Positions 44,149 to 44,271 of a DNA stretch of 44,271 bases are shown here, piece by piece. The stretch lies in IMG/VR virus record IMGVR_UViG_3300010373_001294, positions 1 through 44,271 of that record; one strand, 5' to 3'. Under the pieces are notes generated by a model. That model saw only the letters and a list, made by a program, of their open reading frames with translations. It had not been told where the DNA came from and made no database searches. The position numbers were made by a program, and so were the translations under genes. This stretch comes from a virus. Position 1 is the first letter of the stretch. Every line of letters begins with the position of its first letter.

Positions 44149-44271
44149 TTTTCGCTGAAAAAAGTTTGTTGTCAGCAAAACCCTTAGCCCAGTATATTCG
44201 TGGCACCACTTTGCCACCCCAAGAGGGGTACCCCCAGACTTGTGCATTTCAAACTGACTCCGCTACCCGAC
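44149..44271. repeat. Right terminal inverted repeat (123 bp)
   Basis: Exact reverse complement of bases 1-123. Divergence begins at 44148, where the sequence is AAAA before the TTTTCGCTGAAA that mirrors the left repeat's inner end. Bases 44094-44148 between the last gene and the repeat hold no gene. Confidence 0.97.

Noticed and set aside
1-44271. Bacteriophage or prophage origin
   Set aside because: HK97-lineage genes alone could suggest a tailed phage, but spliceosomal-type introns, AATAAA signals, RING, MYND and histone proteins, and the absence of tail genes argue for a eukaryotic host.
1-44271. CRISPR arrays, rRNA or tRNA genes
   Set aside because: No regularly spaced direct repeats other than the 63-bp coding repeats, and no cloverleaf or rRNA-like segment was noticed by eye; a covariance-model scan was not possible.

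Overview
This window reads as a small, linear, eukaryote-infecting double-stranded DNA virus genome, or an integrated or extrachromosomal copy of one. It has a herpesvirus/mirusvirus-type (Duplodnaviria, HK97-lineage) capsid module. Both ends carry the same exact 123-bp inverted repeat, so the window may be a complete element. Coding is dense on both strands and GC-rich. At least nine genes are interrupted by short introns that look spliceosomal: GT...AG, mostly 43-70 nt, usually G at donor position +5, with a CTAAC/CTGAC-like branch site 10-20 nt before the acceptor. Many stop codons are embedded in AATAAA polyadenylation signals. Together these point to expression by a eukaryotic nuclear machinery. 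No DNA polymerase, helicase, primase, RNA polymerase or integrase was recognised.

Layout. Left end (1-7.1 kb): inverted repeat, two tandem helical-repeat paralogs, a zinc-finger protein, a spliced GIY-YIG nuclease, several unknown small proteins, a stand-alone copy of a domain found inside the capsid protein, and a spliced histone-fold protein. Structural core (7.1-22.3 kb): a two-TM protein, the major capsid protein in nine exons, two accessory coiled-coil proteins, a 459-aa unknown, the large terminase subunit with an 817-nt intron that holds a complete gene on the opposite strand, a possible OTU-like protein, a MYND-like protein, and a capsid maturation protease spliced in frame to its scaffold. 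Membrane block (22.4-25.9 kb): three related small multi-TM proteins, a soluble unknown and a spliced 479-aa polytopic protein. Then come small zinc-binding and unknown proteins (26-27.5 kb) and a gene for a giant Cys-rich membrane protein (27.5-36.2 kb, about 2,700 aa in four exons). Right end (36.2-44.3 kb): a T5orf172-type GIY-YIG protein, unknown small proteins, a membrane-anchored collagen-like fibre with an S74 chaperone tail, two more membrane proteins, a membrane RING protein, a 405-aa unknown and the second inverted repeat.

How the parts fit. The capsid protein, protease-scaffold and terminase form the assembly and packaging set of an HK97-lineage virus. The many membrane proteins, the giant Cys-rich protein and the collagen fibre suggest an enveloped or membrane-decorated particle. 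The histone, MYND and RING proteins are candidates for acting on host or viral chromatin and ubiquitin pathways. A/T palindromes (AAAATTTT type) lie 20-60 nt upstream of the small non-structural genes but not upstream of the capsid genes, which suggests two transcription classes. The portal and triplex proteins expected in this lineage could not be assigned, and the terminase exon carrying Walker A was not found.
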